Assembly: GCA_025997675.1 (NCBI GenBank)
Contig: BNUX01000023.1
Span: 1-37,277, forward strand
DNA from: Spirochaetia bacterium
GTDB taxonomy: Bacteria; Spirochaetota; Spirochaetia; Treponematales; Breznakiellaceae
DNA: 37,277 bases
Direction of reading: 5' to 3'
Of this stretch, positions 14,192 to 23,239 are shown in pieces. Under the pieces are notes generated by a model. The model was not told the origin of the DNA. It saw nothing but the letters and a program-made list of their open reading frames with translations, and did not search any database. Positions within the stretch are counted from its first letter, which is position 1, and each line of letters begins with the position of its first letter. The position numbers and the translations under genes are program-made.

Positions 14192-16706
14192 AGAGTATGC
14201 CCGGCTCCGGCGGCGTATACCGTTCCGGTACGGGAACGTTCAGGGTAAAACGGTTTTCACCGGGGGTTCCCCGCTGCTCAAGATACCCGTCATCCGCAAT
14301 GCGGAGGGCCTCCACTTGCCAGACAAAGCGGCCGTTTTCCAGGATGCCCGCATCATCCAGGGTGTAGGATGTCTGGGGTGCGCTTTCCTGGCGCCGTATC
14401 AGGGTGCGGTTATTCCCGGTTTCCCGGTAGAGGGTAAAGGTGTACCGGTTTGCCCCGGGAACCACATTCCAGGTAAAGGTAATCCTGCGGGATACCTTCA
14501 ATTGGTCCGGTCCCAGGACGTAGCCGTTTGCGGGCCGCCGTTGCGCCGGTTCCGGCAACAGGGGAACCGGCGCCTTCCGCAGTTCAAACCGGGCGCTTCC
14601 TGCCGTGCCGGTTCGCCGGGCGCTCCGGAGGGTTTCTTCGGCGGCGGCCGTTACGGTCCAGGTATACCGGCCTTCCGGAAACTGCTCCAGGGACGCCTCC
14701 AGCCGGGTCCCGGGAACCGTGGACGCGCTGTATACCGGATTCCCCCTGGGGCTGTTGCCGGCATAGAGGTTGAAGGTATAGTAATCCGCCCCGGGTACGC
14801 TCTGCCAGGTAAAGGCCGTCGGGACGCCCCGGTTCACCAGGACCCGGCGGGTTTGGCCGGGGCCGCCTTCCCCCGGGAGATCGGTTATCGGCGGCGGCGC
14901 CAGGTCCGGGACCACCTGGAAACTTCTGGCCTCGGTTTGTACATTCCCCCCCTCGGTTTGGGCGCTGATACGCCAATACCACTGTCCGGCTTCCAGGGCG
15001 GGGGGGCGGAATGAGCCCCCGGCTACGCTCCGGTCTACCCGGAGCCGGGTAAACCAGGGGGTATCCGAAACCTGGAAGCGCAGGGGATAGGGAAGGTCCG
15101 TCTTCCAGGTAAACTCCGGCAGCGGGCCCTGGGGCATGGTGTAATTGTCCGGGGGGAAGAGGGCACCCAATTCCCCCGCCATAAGGGTAAAGGAACGGGA
15201 CGGCGAAATGGCCGAGACGGTTCCGTCGGCGGCGCTTTGGTAGACCCCCCAGTAATAGCGCCCTTCCGGAAGGCCGCTGTGCCGGTAATAATTGACCTCC
15301 ACCCGCCGGGTAATTACCGGGTTCTGTAAGTCCGGGGAGGCGGAAACCAGCAGGGTATAGGAGACTGCCTCGGCCTCGTTTTGCCAGGAGAAATTGACCT
15401 CCGCCGTTTTAAGGGTGTTGATGGGGAAGCCCGCCGGAGGACTCACCAGGGTAGGGGCCGGGAGTTCGCCGCCTTGGGTGATGGTAAAGGAGAGGGGGGC
15501 CGAAGGGGCAAGGGTGTCCTGGTATTCGCTTCCCAGAATGGGCCGTACCCGCCAGTACCAGCGTCCCTGGCCCAAGCTTGAATCGGTCAGGGAGCCGGTC
15601 TCCCCGCTGCCGCCCCGTACCGTGGTTTGTATCACGGGGTTCTCGAAACGGGGGTTGTCCGCCACTTCCACCACGTAGTGGGCCACTTCCGCCGAGGAGG
15701 TCCATTGATACCGGATATCCGGCGGCCGGTTCCGGTAGCGGTACCGGTCTCCCTCCTGGGGATTAAGCCCCCGGAACACCGGCGCCGTATTCACGGTTAC
15801 GCGCCCTATGGCCGCATTTGCCACCGTCGCTTCGGTGGCCGTCCCTTCGGCGCTTACCGGGTAGGCCCGCCAAAACCAGACCCCGGGGGCCAGACTTATC
15901 CGGGTCTCCCCATCCGTCCCCCCGTTCCGGGTATGGGCAATCCTTTTAAAGTTCCGATCCGCCGCAATCTCCAGCCGGGTACGCTCCCCCGGGGCATAGA
16001 GGACCCCCTTCCAGACAAAGTCCACCGGTACGGAGGCCCCTCCGGGACCATCCCGTAAGAACAGGCGGAGGCCGGGCCGGGGGGAGACCATCACCGTCCG
16101 GGCTTCCACCAGGATAGCACCCAGAGCGTCTATGGAAAGAACTTCCCCGGAAGTAAGGCTCCGGATGGTACCGTTACGGTCAAAGTCCGCATGGCCTTCG
16201 CTAAGGCGCAGGTTAAAGTTCTCATTCTCGCTAAGCCGGGCATCCAGCACCGCTCCCCCGGCAATCCGGACACCCTGGTCCCGGGCGCCCATCATCAGGG
16301 CCACATCCTTTGTTGAGGCGCTGGCATCCACGCTCATGCTCCCCTGGGTAAGGTGAATACGGGGGCTCGCATCCGTGGCGAAGATCTGGACCAAACAGTT
16401 TTCCCCTATGTCGAGGCGTACCCCGTCAAGGAACTGGATAGTGGCCTCGGACTCCGCCGCCGTACGGATAAAGTCCCCGTTATAAATCGGGGACCCCTCC
16501 TGCAGCCGGGACCAAAGCCCCTGGTCCGCAAAGCGCCGCTGGGCAACCCGGTACTTCCCGGTAATGGACCCCACGGGCTCATCGGAGAACCGGGCAAAGG
16601 CCTGGTTAAGGTCAAGCCAGAACAGCAGGATAAAGAACAGCGTCCCCAGGAGACCGAGGATAACCACCAGGTAATCCCGCAGGTCCCATTCCCGTTTCAC
16701 CCGCAT
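14181..16706 (-). CDS. Membrane-anchored FecR-domain protein with FnIII-like repeats
   Basis: The protein has 841 residues. A single N-terminal membrane helix (about 11-31) is followed by a FecR domain (about 45-200; IYNGDFIRTAAESEATIQFLDGVRLDIGENC). Several FnIII/Ig-like modules follow, recognisable by repeated FTWQ/FSWQ, YTLLVSASPDLQNPVI and GRYYWGV or GQWYWRI motifs. The bulk lies in the periplasm. In this class of spirochaete proteins FecR plus FnIII modules act as structural or sensory scaffolds; that is family knowledge, not shown here. Its ATG shares bases with the stop of the cyclase gene (TAATG) and its end overlaps the barrel gene by 11 nt, so the three are coupled in translation and probably made in matched amounts. 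Confidence 0.85.
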   Translation of the reverse strand: MRVKREWDLRDYLVVILGLLGTLFFILLFWLDLNQAFARFSDEPVGSITGKYRVAQRRFADQGLWSRLQEGSPIYNGDFIRTAAESEATIQFLDGVRLDIGENCLVQIFATDASPRIHLTQGSMSVDASASTKDVALMMGARDQGVRIAGGAVLDARLSENENFNLRLSEGHADFDRNGTIRSLTSGEVLSIDALGAILVEARTVMVSPRPGLRLFLRDGPGGASVPVDFVWKGVLYAPGERTRLEIAADRNFKRIAHTRNGGTDGETRISLAPGVWFWRAYPVSAEGTATEATVANAAIGRVTVNTAPVFRGLNPQEGDRYRYRNRPPDIRYQWTSSAEVAHYVVEVADNPRFENPVIQTTVRGGSGETGSLTDSSLGQGRWYWRVRPILGSEYQDTLAPSAPLSFTITQGGELPAPTLVSPPAGFPINTLKTAEVNFSWQNEAEAVSYTLLVSASPDLQNPVITRRVEVNYYRHSGLPEGRYYWGVYQSAADGTVSAISPSRSFTLMAGELGALFPPDNYTMPQGPLPEFTWKTDLPYPLRFQVSDTPWFTRLRVDRSVAGGSFRPPALEAGQWYWRISAQTEGGNVQTEARSFQVVPDLAPPPITDLPGEGGPGQTRRVLVNRGVPTAFTWQSVPGADYYTFNLYAGNSPRGNPVYSASTVPGTRLEASLEQFPEGRYTWTVTAAAEETLRSARRTGTAGSARFELRKAPVPLLPEPAQRRPANGYVLGPDQLKVSRRITFTWNVVPGANRYTFTLYRETGNNRTLIRRQESAPQTSYTLDDAGILENGRFVWQVEALRIADDGYLEQRGTPGENRFTLNVPVPERYTPPEPGILYGE

Positions 16707-18511
16707 TACTTCCTCTCGTCCGCTTCCATCTGGAGAATAAGCCGTTTCAGGTCCGGCGCCCTAAGCCCCAGCATGGTCCGCACCTCCGTCAGGTTCACCG
16801 GCCGCTTCTGCTTTTCTCCGGGCTTTGCCCGCAGGTTTATCACCGCAAACAACCGTACCGGGTCCTTCTTCCCCTTAACCTTCGTCGACAGCATCTCCTC
16901 GGCGATGATATCCTCCTTGATAAGGTCCCAGGTGTTCTCCGTGATAAGGATATCCGTCATGAAGTCCTTGTTCAGCCCCTCGGTCCGGCTGGCCAGGTTT
17001 ACCGTATCGCCGATAACCGTGTATTCCATCCGGGTGTTGGACCCGACCTGCCCGGCCACCACCGGACCTGAGTTGAGCCCGCAGCCAATCCGAATCCGGG
17101 GCTGTTTGATGCTCCCGTCCCGGCCCGCGTTGAAGTCCCGCAGGGCGCTTCGCATGGCCAGGGCCGCCTTGACCCCGTTTAAGGCATTCTCCGCAGGGCT
17201 TTCCGTGATGCTAACCGCCCCCCAGTGGGCCATAATGGCATCCCCCATGAACTTATCCACCGATCCCCCGGTCTGTTCTATACAGACAATCATCCGGGTC
17301 ATGTAGGCGTTGAGGAACTCCACCACCTCGGCGGGCTCCAGCATCTCCGATATCATGGTAAAGGAACGGATATCCGTAAAGAGGAGGGTGACCATCCGGG
17401 GCTCCCCCCCCAGGGACAGGTTCCCCTGCATGGCCTTCCGGGTAATTTCCTGGTTGGTAAAGTAGCTCAGGCTCGTCAGGGCCTTCCCCATCCGTACAAA
17501 GCTATCCCCCAGGACGCCGATTTCGTCGCCCCTGGTTTGCGGCAGCCGTACCTCAAAATCCCCCTTCTCAATCATGCCGGCGGTTTCGGTAAGATGCATC
17601 AGGGGCTTGCTGATACCCTTGGAGAAGAACCAGATGATGATGATGGCGGTAAACAGTACCGCCAGAGTGAGGAAGATGTTCCGCCGGGTGGTTGCCGTAA
17701 TGCTTTCAAAGATGAGCCGGTATTCCACCGTGGTAAGCACCGCCGCTCCCCCCAGGGACAGCTTCCGAAAGGCCCCCAGATACTCCCTTCCCCCGGCGTC
17801 TTCATAGAGGATCTGGAAGTTCTGCTCCCTTCCGGAGCGGACCTGCTCTGCCAGGGGGGATGACCCGATATCTACCCCCGCCATAACCAACTGATTATCC
17901 GGGTGGATGAGGATTTCCCCGGCATCGTTAATCAGGAAGGAAATATTTATCGTTCTGCCGAAGTCGTCGGTCAGCTCATCGGAGGTAAAGAAGATTCCCG
18001 CCGAGGGAATGAACATGGCCAGGAGGGGGACACCGAATGCCGGGGCGGCGTTGAGGAGTACCGTTTCCCCCATCCGTGCCCTATTCCGGGCCTCCACGGC
18101 GTTTTCCATGAACTGCCATACCAGATAGGGGTCAAGTTCGTTATCCCGGAAGAAGCCCTCATTGGTTATGGGCATCCTCCCGTTCGGGACGACGGCGGCT
18201 ATTTCGGGGTGCTGCTCAAAGAAGAGGCTCTGGAACCGGCTGCCCGGGGTGGAAAGGGTATCCAGGAGGAGCAGGGCATTGGAACGGGCCGTACGGAGGA
18301 CCCTATCGGTCTCCGCAGCGGAACGCCGGTTTATAGCGAAGTTTGTATCCTCCGCATTAATACGCAGGTCCTCGGAAACCATGTAGGACATCAGGGCGGT
18401 AATAGCCCCCAGGGAGGTAAGAAGGAGGATGGTGATAATAGAGACCAGCGTGACGCCGATGGGGCGGCGCACCGTGATCTCCGGCCTGGCCTTTTTCTGC
18501 TTTCTTTCCAC
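16706..18511 (-). CDS. Membrane adenylate cyclase, Cache-like sensor, HAMP and class III cyclase
   Basis: The protein has 601 residues. TM1 (18-44), a periplasmic Cache-like sensor (about 45-275), TM2 (279-296), HAMP (297-350) and a class III cyclase domain (373-560) follow in order. All key residues are present: metal Asp380 (FTDIRSF) and Asp424 (FMGDAIMAHW), the adenine-selecting Lys420, and the transition-state pair Asn505 and Arg509 (VNLASR). The enzyme would convert ATP to cyclic AMP on a periplasmic signal. Translation starts at GTG 18511, 11 nt after a TAGTAT -10 element, without a clear ribosome site. It is the first gene of a coupled three-gene unit with the FecR and barrel genes, which may deliver or receive its signal. 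Confidence 0.9.
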   Translation of the reverse strand: MERKQKKARPEITVRRPIGVTLVSIITILLLTSLGAITALMSYMVSEDLRINAEDTNFAINRRSAAETDRVLRTARSNALLLLDTLSTPGSRFQSLFFEQHPEIAAVVPNGRMPITNEGFFRDNELDPYLVWQFMENAVEARNRARMGETVLLNAAPAFGVPLLAMFIPSAGIFFTSDELTDDFGRTINISFLINDAGEILIHPDNQLVMAGVDIGSSPLAEQVRSGREQNFQILYEDAGGREYLGAFRKLSLGGAAVLTTVEYRLIFESITATTRRNIFLTLAVLFTAIIIIWFFSKGISKPLMHLTETAGMIEKGDFEVRLPQTRGDEIGVLGDSFVRMGKALTSLSYFTNQEITRKAMQGNLSLGGEPRMVTLLFTDIRSFTMISEMLEPAEVVEFLNAYMTRMIVCIEQTGGSVDKFMGDAIMAHWGAVSITESPAENALNGVKAALAMRSALRDFNAGRDGSIKQPRIRIGCGLNSGPVVAGQVGSNTRMEYTVIGDTVNLASRTEGLNKDFMTDILITENTWDLIKEDIIAEEMLSTKVKGKKDPVRLFAVINLRAKPGEKQKRPVNLTEVRTMLGLRAPDLKRLILQMEADERK

Positions 18512-18522
18512 TTTCGCCTACT

Positions 18523-18551
18523 ATACTACAGTATCGGTAGCAAAATAGCAA
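18523..18551 (-). promoter_or_regulatory. Promoter of the cyclase-FecR-barrel operon
   Basis: Minus strand: TTGCTA (18546-18551), 17-bp spacer, TAGTAT (18523-18528). It lies between the 22-bp repeat block and the GTG start, predicting a leader of only a few nucleotides. Confidence 0.55.
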
Positions 18552-18563
18552 ATCGGGAGGGGG

Positions 18564-18675
18564 CAAGCTTGGAGCGATCCCTCTACAAGCTTGTAGCGAT
18601 CCCTCTACAAGCTTGTAGCGATCCTTCTACAAGCTTGTTGAAGATCTTCAACAAGCCTTAGTGAAGACCCTTACA
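18564..18675. repeat. 22-bp palindromic repeat block, copy A
   Basis: Three 22-bp units (CAAGCTTGTAGCGATCCCTC plus TA, with variants) start at 18564, 18586 and 18608. A fourth partial unit then turns into the perfect palindrome TTGTTGAAGATCTTCAACAA, and the tail is CAAGCCTTAGTGAAGACCCTT. Joined units form CTACAAGCTTGTAG, a perfect 14-bp palindrome. The same family with the same tail occurs at 35594. It reaches a few bases into the end of the 18671 gene and lies just upstream of the cyclase promoter. Confidence 0.85.
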
Positions 18676-19429
18676 GTATGGTAAGGGTAAAGGGGGCTTC
18701 AATCGTTCGCATTTCTTTGAGGTTTACGCCGCCGGAGAACTTTGTCCTGATTACCAGCTTGTACTCGCCGGGGGCCGTCCAGGACGGGGTGCGGGCTATG
18801 ACCTTGCCTGCGGTGTTCTCGGCAAACCTGGTGACGGGGGTTTCATCCAGCACGGTGTCCGGGAGTATCGGGCCAAGGAGGAAGAGGCCGCAGCCCGTTT
18901 CTTCTTTGGTGACTTTGATGTTATGGCCTTTGATGATAAAGTCTCCGTCGGGGTTTAGTCCGCTGTTTACCGAGCCGGTGTCGGCATCGATAACTTCGGC
19001 TATCCAGGCCGACATCGGGGCTAAGCCATCGATTTCCACCGTAATGTGCTTGAGGATCTCCCGGAGGGCGTGATGGGTGTAGAGGGTCAAACCTATGGGA
19101 TGTTTGATCGGGTCAAAGGGTTCGCTGACATTTGCCCAGGAGCCGCCAATCTTGAGGTGAATGGAGAAGAAGCCGGTATTCACCGAAAAGCCTGAGCAGA
19201 GCTGGTAGACCAGTTCCTGGATGAACTGTTTGACAGCCGACACCAGTTCGTCAAGTTTGCCCGGGTAGCCCCCGCGGTTAATAAGGGCGGCACAGGTCTC
19301 CTCAATGGAGAGGGACGCTTCGTCGTCGTCACGGGCGAGGAAGGTGGTTTCCTGACCCGGTAGGTAGGAAGGATACAGCTTAGCGTGGACCCGAGGGAGG
19401 GTCTCAAAGACGGTGTTCACGATAGTCAT
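18671..19429 (-). CDS. HU-like DNA-binding domain plus DUF4469 protein
   Basis: The protein has 252 residues. The N-terminal half (about 5-125) matches the HU-like DNA-binding fold found fused to other domains in Bacteroidetes and spirochaetes (LSIEETCAALINRGGY, an FFSIHLKIGGSW strand, then HPIGLTLYTHHALREI). The C-terminal half (about 130-250) resembles DUF4469, an Ig-like domain (GDFIIKGHNIKV, GLFLLGP, PGEYKLVIRTKF). No signal peptide, so cytoplasmic. The role is probably nucleoid or DNA association, but it is unproven for this family. A TATACT -10 (19485-19490) and AAAGG ribosome site precede it. It ends against the palindromic repeat block. Confidence 0.75.
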   Translation of the reverse strand: MTIVNTVFETLPRVHAKLYPSYLPGQETTFLARDDDEASLSIEETCAALINRGGYPGKLDELVSAVKQFIQELVYQLCSGFSVNTGFFSIHLKIGGSWANVSEPFDPIKHPIGLTLYTHHALREILKHITVEIDGLAPMSAWIAEVIDADTGSVNSGLNPDGDFIIKGHNIKVTKEETGCGLFLLGPILPDTVLDETPVTRFAENTAGKVIARTPSWTAPGEYKLVIRTKFSGGVNLKEMRTIEAPFTLTIL

Positions 19430-19544
19430 GATTTTTGCCTTTTAGAACAGATAGCGATACGCCATTTAAAACGGTGTTCCGCCCAGTATAACACACCTGA
19501 TTAAAAGATGCTACAAGTATTTACAGAAAATCAGCACTATTCGG

Positions 19545-21347
19545 TTATTTGACACAGAAAGCGGGGGCGACGCCAAGAGACTGATTAGCTCCCGCGCCGG
19601 TGAAAACCCCGTTGGCGGTGACATAACAGAACAGCTCGCAACTCGTCTTATAGGGTGAGGCTAACCAGTATATGCCCTCAGTAATGCCGCCAATAGTGCC
19701 TTTTTTGCGGGAGATAGGATCGGTGTAGTAGCCCAGCGCTGCCTGACCCGTCGCCTCATAATTTGCAAGACTGCTTGCAGAACCACCGCTCATCTCCGCT
19801 ACAGTGGGGAGCCAGAGCTTTTTCTCTATCGTATCCACCAGATCATTTGATGAGCCCGAGCCGCCTTCGCCCGAAAAGAATCCGTTCCACACCCTGCGTT
19901 TCGGCGCCCAGAGGACGTTCTCCGGTACGCCCGCGTCTATAAGCCCCGGCAGGAAGTAGGTGGTAAGGTAGCTCTGCATTTCGCTTCCCGCGTAGCCGCC
20001 CACGTTGGTAGCGGAGCTGTTCATCCTGCGGAGAACCGGACCATTCCGGAACTGGAACACCACATGGTCCGGCGCCCCGATATTATTAGCAGCCGCGCCG
20101 CCGGTCTTATATGAATTGATGCCCACCACGATAAGCCGCAGGAGCCGGTCACGATAGGAGGGACCGGGACTACCTATATCCTGGTCGAGTATCGTACCGG
20201 ACCCCGTAATGGTCAATGAAGGCAGGTCGATATAGTTGCCAAGGGCGATCTTCGAGGTAACGCTTTCACCCGGCGCCGGGGTGGAAATCAGTTGGTGCAG
20301 GCTGGTAAAGGTGTTCTCCACCATTGGTTTGGTAAGGGGAACGCCCGCCGAGCCGCGGATACCGAACTTTATCGTGAGGTCCGGGCTTGCCGGAACGACT
20401 ATGCCATAAGTCACTTGGCCGGTTACCGCGCTGGTTATGCTGTTCCCGGCATGGCTTATTGCTACTCTGAGATAGTTGTCCAAATCGTCGCCTTTCAACA
20501 CGTAGGTTAAACCGGTTGCACCGGGAATGGGCGCAAACCCGCTGCCATTGCTCCGCTCCCATTGGTAGGATAGGGTTACCCCGGGGCCGATGGGGGCGGG
20601 GATTGCCGTCAGGGTTTGGCCTACCCGTGGGGTTCCGCCGATGGCTGCCGTGAGGGCTCCGGGGGTGACGGTCACCGCATAGGTTTCCAGTGAGCCATCC
20701 TCCGCCGTTACCGTGAACGGAACCGGGGCGGTGAAGTTCACGCCGGTGAATGTTGCCGGTGATGTGGTCAGGGTCGTTCCGCCGCCGGTAATGGATGTCC
20801 CGGTGTAGGTAACAACCGCCGTCATAGCGGATAGGGCAGTCCCATAGGGCACATTAACGGTATATCCCGCCCCGGTCACGGTCCCCGAAGCAGTTACCGG
20901 GCTGGTAATGCCGAATGAGGTAATCAGGGGGTTCGGGATACACCTGATAGGGGGAACCACCAGGTCGTCAAAAACGCGGTTACTCCCCTCGGCCCACAGC
21001 CTGAGGGTAAGGTTGAAGACCTCCCCCACCACCGCTCCTCTGATATGAAGCACCACCCGGTCCTCCACCACCGGATCATCCGCCCAAATCCTCGCCGGGT
21101 CGACGGGCGCCCCATTACTCAGCACCAAAACCCTTAGCGGAGAAGCCGTGCCATTCACCAGGGGCACCATCAGGGTAGATTCAACCACCGGGAAGACGGT
21201 GTCACCGTCAATACCCCCCGCCATCCGGATCAGCCCGGTCTGGCCCTGGACAAAGGGTTCTATTGGTTCATTGAAGATGTCGCAGCCGGAAAGGAGGACG
21301 ACAAAGAGGAGTATCGCCATAGAGAGGTATCTGTTCACCGACCGCAT
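19545..21347 (-). CDS. DUF6273-type surface lipoprotein, paralogue 1
   Basis: The protein has 600 residues with signal peptide MRSVNRYLSMAILLFVVLLSGC, whose LSGC lipobox is clear. It continues with an N-terminal domain (to about 140), a DUF5018-like Ig module (SFGITSPVTASGTV... TAEDGSLETYAVTVT), a second Ig-like module (TAIPAPIGPGVTLSYQWERS), and a C-terminal DUF6273-like domain with VVFQFRNG, LWLPTVAEM, YWLASP, FCYVT and GVAPAFCVK. The family is known from extracellular proteins but has no fixed function. It is a close duplicate of the next gene upstream on this strand, with near-identical first 240 residues and promoters. The two differ mainly in equal-length C-terminal blocks. The start is preceded by GGAGGGAA and a TATACT promoter element 8 nt away. 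Confidence 0.75.
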   Translation of the reverse strand: MRSVNRYLSMAILLFVVLLSGCDIFNEPIEPFVQGQTGLIRMAGGIDGDTVFPVVESTLMVPLVNGTASPLRVLVLSNGAPVDPARIWADDPVVEDRVVLHIRGAVVGEVFNLTLRLWAEGSNRVFDDLVVPPIRCIPNPLITSFGITSPVTASGTVTGAGYTVNVPYGTALSAMTAVVTYTGTSITGGGTTLTTSPATFTGVNFTAPVPFTVTAEDGSLETYAVTVTPGALTAAIGGTPRVGQTLTAIPAPIGPGVTLSYQWERSNGSGFAPIPGATGLTYVLKGDDLDNYLRVAISHAGNSITSAVTGQVTYGIVVPASPDLTIKFGIRGSAGVPLTKPMVENTFTSLHQLISTPAPGESVTSKIALGNYIDLPSLTITGSGTILDQDIGSPGPSYRDRLLRLIVVGINSYKTGGAAANNIGAPDHVVFQFRNGPVLRRMNSSATNVGGYAGSEMQSYLTTYFLPGLIDAGVPENVLWAPKRRVWNGFFSGEGGSGSSNDLVDTIEKKLWLPTVAEMSGGSASSLANYEATGQAALGYYTDPISRKKGTIGGITEGIYWLASPYKTSCELFCYVTANGVFTGAGANQSLGVAPAFCVK

Positions 21348-21355
21348 TTCCCTCC

Positions 21356-21384
21356 AGTATACCCCAGGTCTTTCTACAATGCAA
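21356..21384 (-). promoter_or_regulatory. Promoter of lipoprotein paralogue 1
   Basis: Minus strand: TTGCAT (21379-21384), 17-bp spacer, TATACT (21356-21361). It fits between the stop of the upstream paralogue and the ATG at 21347. It shares spacer words (AGAAAG, CC/GG) with the promoters at 23181 and 23932. Confidence 0.65.
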
Positions 21385-21385
21385 G

Positions 21386-23158
21386 CTATTTTACACAGAA
21401 AGCGGGGGCGCAGTAATACCCACTCGCTGCTGAGTTATAGCCGATACTAGAAGAGGAGGTGACATAACAGAAACGATTATTTGCAAGAGATGCGGGTGAG
21501 GCTAACCAGTAGTCCTGGCTACCACCGCCTATAATGCGTTTATTGCGGGAGGTTGATGTGTTGTAGTAGGGCAGCGTTACCTGCCCCGCCGCGTACTCTT
21601 TAAGCGAGGCTATGGTAGAACTAGTAGTCATCTCCCCTTCGGTGGGGAGCCAGAGCAAGTCAGTTATCGTATCCACTGTCGGATTATTTGGGAAGGTCAC
21701 GCCCGACTTGTCTCCGTTCCACACCTTGCGGTTCGGCGCCCAGAGGACCTTACTCGGTACGCCCGCGTTAATAAGCCCCGGCAGGAAGTTGCCGATAAGG
21801 TAGGCCCGCATTTCGCTATCCTTGTAGCCGCCCACGCTGCCAATGGAGCTGGGGTTCATCCGGTGCTGACCCGCCAAGTTCTGGAACTGGAACACCACAT
21901 GGGGGTTGGTTCCATTGCCGTTTATGCCGCTGTAGGTGTTGATTCCCACCACGATAAGCCGCAGGAGCCGGCCGGTGCCTATTGCCTGGTCGGTTGCGTT
22001 GATACTGCCATCTGCAGTGGTGTCAGTGGGATAGCCCGTAACGGTGAGGGCGGGCAGGTCGATATAGTCGCCAAGGGCGATATTCAAGGTAACGCTTTCA
22101 CCCGGCTCCGGGTCGGAAATCAGTTGGTGCAGGCTGGTAAAGGTGTATCCCACCATTGGGCTCATACCGAACTTTATCGTGAGGTCCTGGCTTGCCGGAT
22201 TGACTATGACATATTTCACTTTGCCGGTTGCCGCGCTGGTTATGCTGTTGCCGCCATATCTTATTGTTACTCTGAGATAGTTGTCCAAATCTTCGTTTGC
22301 CGGCACGTAGGTTAACCCGGTTGCACCGGGAATGTCCGCAAACCCGCTGCCACTGTTCCGCTCCCATTGGTAGGATAGGGTTACCCCGGGGTCGACGACG
22401 GCGGGGATTGCCGTCAGGGTTTGGCCTACCCGTAGGGTTCCGCCGATGGCTGCCGTGAGGTTTCCGCGGGTGACGGTCACCGTATAGGTTTGGGATGAGC
22501 CATCCTCCGTCGTTACCGTGAACGGAACCGGGTTGGTGAAGTTCACGCCGGTGAATATTGCCGGTGATGTGGTCAGGGTCGTTCCGCCGCCGGTAATGGA
22601 TGTCCCGGTGTAGGTAACAACCGCCGTCATAGCGGTTACGGCAGTCCCATAGGGCACATTAACGGTAAATCCCGCCCCGGTCACGGCCACGGTCCCCGAA
22701 GCAGTTACCGGGCTGGTAATGCCGAATGAGGTAATCAGGGGCTTCGGGATACACCTGATAGGGGGAACCACCAGGTCGTCAAAGACACGGTTACTCCCCT
22801 CGGCCCACAGCCTGAGGGTAAGGTTGAAGACCTCCCCCACCGCCGCCCCTCTGATATGAAGCACCACCCGGTCCTCCACCACCGGATCATCCGCCCAAAT
22901 CCTCGCCGGGTCGACGGGCGCCCCATTACTCAGCACCAAAACCCTTAGCGGAGAAGCCAAGCCATTCACCAAGGGCACCATCAGGGTAGATTCAACCACC
23001 GGGAAGACGGTGTCACCGTCAACCCCCCCCGCCATCCGGATCAGCCCGGTCTGGCCCCGGACAAAGGGTTCTATAGGTTCATTGAAGACATCGCAGCCGG
23101 AAAGGAGGACAGCAAAGAGGAGCATCGCCATAGAGAGGTATCTGTTCACCGACCGCAT
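21386..23158 (-). CDS. DUF6273-type surface lipoprotein, paralogue 2
   Basis: The protein has about 590 residues and the same plan as the paralogue at 19545: lipobox LSGC after MRSVNRYLSMAMLLFAVL, DUF5018-like and Ig-like modules, then a DUF6273-like C-terminus with LWLPTEGEM, YWLASP, FCYVT and CAPAFCVK. I use ATG 23158 rather than the in-frame ATG at 23209, because the latter would put 17 residues before the signal peptide and begins inside the -35 element. Both paralogues have a 7-residue block before FCYV and a 16-residue block between YVT and APAFC that differ completely while the flanks are conserved. This gives a variable face on an otherwise constant protein. It is likely displayed on the outer surface. 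Confidence 0.75.
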   Translation of the reverse strand: MRSVNRYLSMAMLLFAVLLSGCDVFNEPIEPFVRGQTGLIRMAGGVDGDTVFPVVESTLMVPLVNGLASPLRVLVLSNGAPVDPARIWADDPVVEDRVVLHIRGAAVGEVFNLTLRLWAEGSNRVFDDLVVPPIRCIPKPLITSFGITSPVTASGTVAVTGAGFTVNVPYGTAVTAMTAVVTYTGTSITGGGTTLTTSPAIFTGVNFTNPVPFTVTTEDGSSQTYTVTVTRGNLTAAIGGTLRVGQTLTAIPAVVDPGVTLSYQWERNSGSGFADIPGATGLTYVPANEDLDNYLRVTIRYGGNSITSAATGKVKYVIVNPASQDLTIKFGMSPMVGYTFTSLHQLISDPEPGESVTLNIALGDYIDLPALTVTGYPTDTTADGSINATDQAIGTGRLLRLIVVGINTYSGINGNGTNPHVVFQFQNLAGQHRMNPSSIGSVGGYKDSEMRAYLIGNFLPGLINAGVPSKVLWAPNRKVWNGDKSGVTFPNNPTVDTITDLLWLPTEGEMTTSSTIASLKEYAAGQVTLPYYNTSTSRNKRIIGGGSQDYWLASPASLANNRFCYVTSSSSIGYNSAASGYYCAPAFCVK

Positions 23159-23180
23159 CCCACGTTTCCCCTTCCCTTCC

Positions 23181-23209
23181 AGTATACGCCGGGCCTTTCT
23201 GTAATACAA
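23181..23209 (-). promoter_or_regulatory. Promoter of lipoprotein paralogue 2
   Basis: Minus strand: TTGTAT (23204-23209), 17-bp spacer, TATACT (23181-23186). It is the same promoter type as at 21356, but with 22 nt between the -10 and the ATG instead of 8. Confidence 0.6.
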
Positions 23210-23239
23210 GGGAAAATAGCAAACGGGAGGGGGGGCAGG

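Noticed and set aside
18564..18675. Repeat blocks at 18564 and 35594 considered as CRISPR arrays
   Set aside because: The units are contiguous 22-bp repeats with no unique spacers, and no cas gene is present.
19545..23158. A full diversity-generating retroelement
   Set aside because: No reverse transcriptase, template repeat or accessory gene is present, and codon differences are not restricted to adenine-derived positions; kept only as a question about the variable blocks.
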